Shown: positions 14,231-15,412 of the stretch, one piece after another
How positions within the stretch are numbered: position 1 is the first letter of the stretch
Layout of the letters: each line of letters begins with the position of its first letter
DNA from: Comamonas sp. lk
Lineage (GTDB): Bacteria; Pseudomonadota; Gammaproteobacteria; Burkholderiales; Burkholderiaceae_C
Assembly: GCA_945898105.1 (NCBI GenBank)
Contig: CAMDHL010000019.1
Location: forward strand, 1 to 15,412
Direction of reading: 5' to 3'
Length of the DNA: 15,412 bases
The notes under the pieces: model-generated
Database searches by the model: none
What the model was told of the DNA's origin: nothing
Seen by the model: only the letters and a program-made list of their open reading frames with translations
Program-made: the position numbers and the translations under genes

Positions 14231-15343
14231 ATGATTTTGCAAGTACACGATAGCCTAAGCCTGCCTCGCTGTGAGCGCACCTTGCGCGGCGGCGGCTTGC
14301 TCGGCCTGCCCACCGAAACCGTTTACGGGCTGGCGGCGGACGCCGACAACGTTCACGCAGTGGCCGCGATTTTTGCCGTCAAGGGGCGCCCGGCAGACCA
14401 CCCGCTGATCGTGCATGTGGCCGATATGGACGGCGGCTTGAGTGGCGCGCGCTACTTTGCCCACGAAATTCCTGATTTTGCGATGCGCCTGATGCAGGCC
14501 TTTTGGCCCGGGCCGCTGACGCTGATACTGCCCCGCCGAGACGGGGTGGCCCACGCGGCGGCTGGGGGGCAGGACTCGGTCGGCCTACGCTGCCCGTCGC
14601 ACCCGGCCGCGCAAGCCCTGTTGCGCGCGCTGCGACACAGCGCACAAGGGCATGTGGTCTGGGGCCTGGCCGCGCCCAGCGCCAACCGCTTCGGGCGCGT
14701 CAGCCCCACCACAGCACAACACGTCCAAAGCGAGTTCAATGCGGACCGCGCCGCCGATGACCCAGCCGCCTTGCTGATTTTGGACGGCGGGCCCTGTGAA
14801 GTGGGCATCGAATCGACGATTGTGGACTGCACCCGCGGCGAGCCGGTGCTTTTACGCCCGGGGGCGATCAGCTTGCAGGCGCTGGCTGAGGCCTGCGGCC
14901 AAGCCGTCCGCTTGCCGCAAGAGATGCCCAGCAGCCAAGCCGCGCCGCGCGCCTCGGGCACCCTGGCTGCGCACTATGCGCCGCAGGCCAAAGTGCGTTT
15001 GATGGAAACCATGGCATTGCAACACGCCCTGGAGCCAGGGTCGGCGCTGCGTCAGGAGGTAGCCGGGCGCATCGGCATCTACATGCGCACCCGGCCGGCT
15101 ATTTCTGCAGACGCAGCAGCCCAGCCCCACGGCACCAAGGCAGGCGGGCTACCCCAGCTCCTACTGCGCGCCATGCCACAGGACGCAGCGCGCGCTGCAC
15201 AGCATTTGTTCGCCACGCTGCGAGCACTTGACGACGCCGGGGTGCAGGAAATTTGGGTGGAGACCACCCCCGAGACGATGGAATGGGCCGGTGTAGCCGA
15301 CCGCCTGCAACGCGCTAGCGTTGCCGCGGTCAAAGCGCCCTAG
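14231..15343 (+). CDS. L-threonylcarbamoyladenylate synthase, Sua5 type
   Basis: The enzyme makes threonylcarbamoyl-AMP from threonine, bicarbonate and ATP, for the t6A37 modification of ANN-decoding tRNAs; TsaB, TsaD and TsaE complete the reaction. The 370-residue protein has the YrdC-like domain (about 1–215) with LPTETVYGLA (26–35), the KGR motif (51–53), PGPLTLIL and PSANRFGRVSP (149–159) with the conserved SxN, and ESTIVDC…LLRPGAIS (194–214). After the linker SGTLAAHYAP (242–251) comes a C-terminal Sua5 domain, so it is the long (Sua5) form rather than the short TsaC form. It follows purK by 44 bp. There is no clear Shine–Dalgarno before ATG 14231. I left the symbol blank because both tsaC and sua5 are used for this form. 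Confidence 0.94.
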   Translation: MILQVHDSLSLPRCERTLRGGGLLGLPTETVYGLAADADNVHAVAAIFAVKGRPADHPLIVHVADMDGGLSGARYFAHEIPDFAMRLMQAFWPGPLTLILPRRDGVAHAAAGGQDSVGLRCPSHPAAQALLRALRHSAQGHVVWGLAAPSANRFGRVSPTTAQHVQSEFNADRAADDPAALLILDGGPCEVGIESTIVDCTRGEPVLLRPGAISLQALAEACGQAVRLPQEMPSSQAAPRASGTLAAHYAPQAKVRLMETMALQHALEPGSALRQEVAGRIGIYMRTRPAISADAAAQPHGTKAGGLPQLLLRAMPQDAARAAQHLFATLRALDDAGVQEIWVETTPETMEWAGVADRLQRASVAAVKAP

Positions 15344-15412
15344 CGCCCTCTAAATAGCCGATCCATCGCAATCAAACAGCGCCGCTCGCAGATCAGGCAC
15401 GAAGAGCGCCAT
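15344..15412. other. Right-edge stretch with no identified gene
   Basis: The last 69 bases hold no hairpin or start site I can support. Two minus-strand frames are open from the window edge and end in stop codons near the Sua5-type gene, so the 3' end of a convergent gene lying beyond the edge is possible, but about 20 codons are too few to recognise. Confidence 0.3.

Overview
This window looks like ordinary chromosome from a betaproteobacterium of the order Burkholderiales, most likely family Comamonadaceae. Three things suggest this: the gene order pyk–fba–purC–(thioredoxin/TPR)–purE–purK–sua5, a nudJ–mnmA pair behind a DUF3717–DUF1289 protein, and a PglL-type O-oligosaccharyltransferase near moaC and a BepA-like M48 protease. 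I inferred this from recalled family resemblance and gene order, not from a search, and I cannot name a genus. I see no mobile element, phage, CRISPR array, rRNA or tRNA.

Left part (1–5000): the window opens inside a PglL/Wzy_C_2-type glycosyltransferase gene. An outer-membrane beta-barrel protein of unknown role follows, with an AT-rich 3' half. Next, moaC (minus strand) and a bepA-like periplasmic metalloprotease (plus strand) diverge around a perfect 9-bp inverted repeat. The protease gene converges, with a 3-bp gap, on a minus-strand TerC-family membrane protein gene. About 190 bp upstream of the TerC start begins a leader with the hallmarks of a yybP-ykoY manganese riboswitch. The longest open frame of the TerC gene runs through that leader, so its long N-terminus is an artefact.

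Middle part (5000–10200): a plus-strand series encodes the DUF3717–DUF1289 protein, the Nudix hydrolase NudJ, the tRNA 2-thiouridylase MnmA, pyruvate kinase and class II fructose-bisphosphate aldolase. A near-perfect 20-bp inverted repeat with a 37-nt loop lies between pyk and fba, just upstream of a plausible fba promoter.

Right part (10200–15412): purC, purE and purK supply three steps of de novo IMP synthesis (CAIR formation through N5-CAIR, then SAICAR). The group is split by a minus-strand thioredoxin–TPR gene of the CnoX/YbbN type, which converges on purC over a two-way terminator region with competing folds and diverges from purE. purE and purK overlap by 4 bp. A Sua5-type threonylcarbamoyl-AMP synthase gene closes the window. 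MnmA and Sua5 both act on tRNA modification.

No clearly new multi-gene system is visible. The items most worth a second look are regulatory or structural: the TerC riboswitch, the pyk–fba stem, the purC leader with its strong but out-of-frame ribosome site, the competing hairpins at purC/cnoX, and the moaC/bepA inverted repeat.
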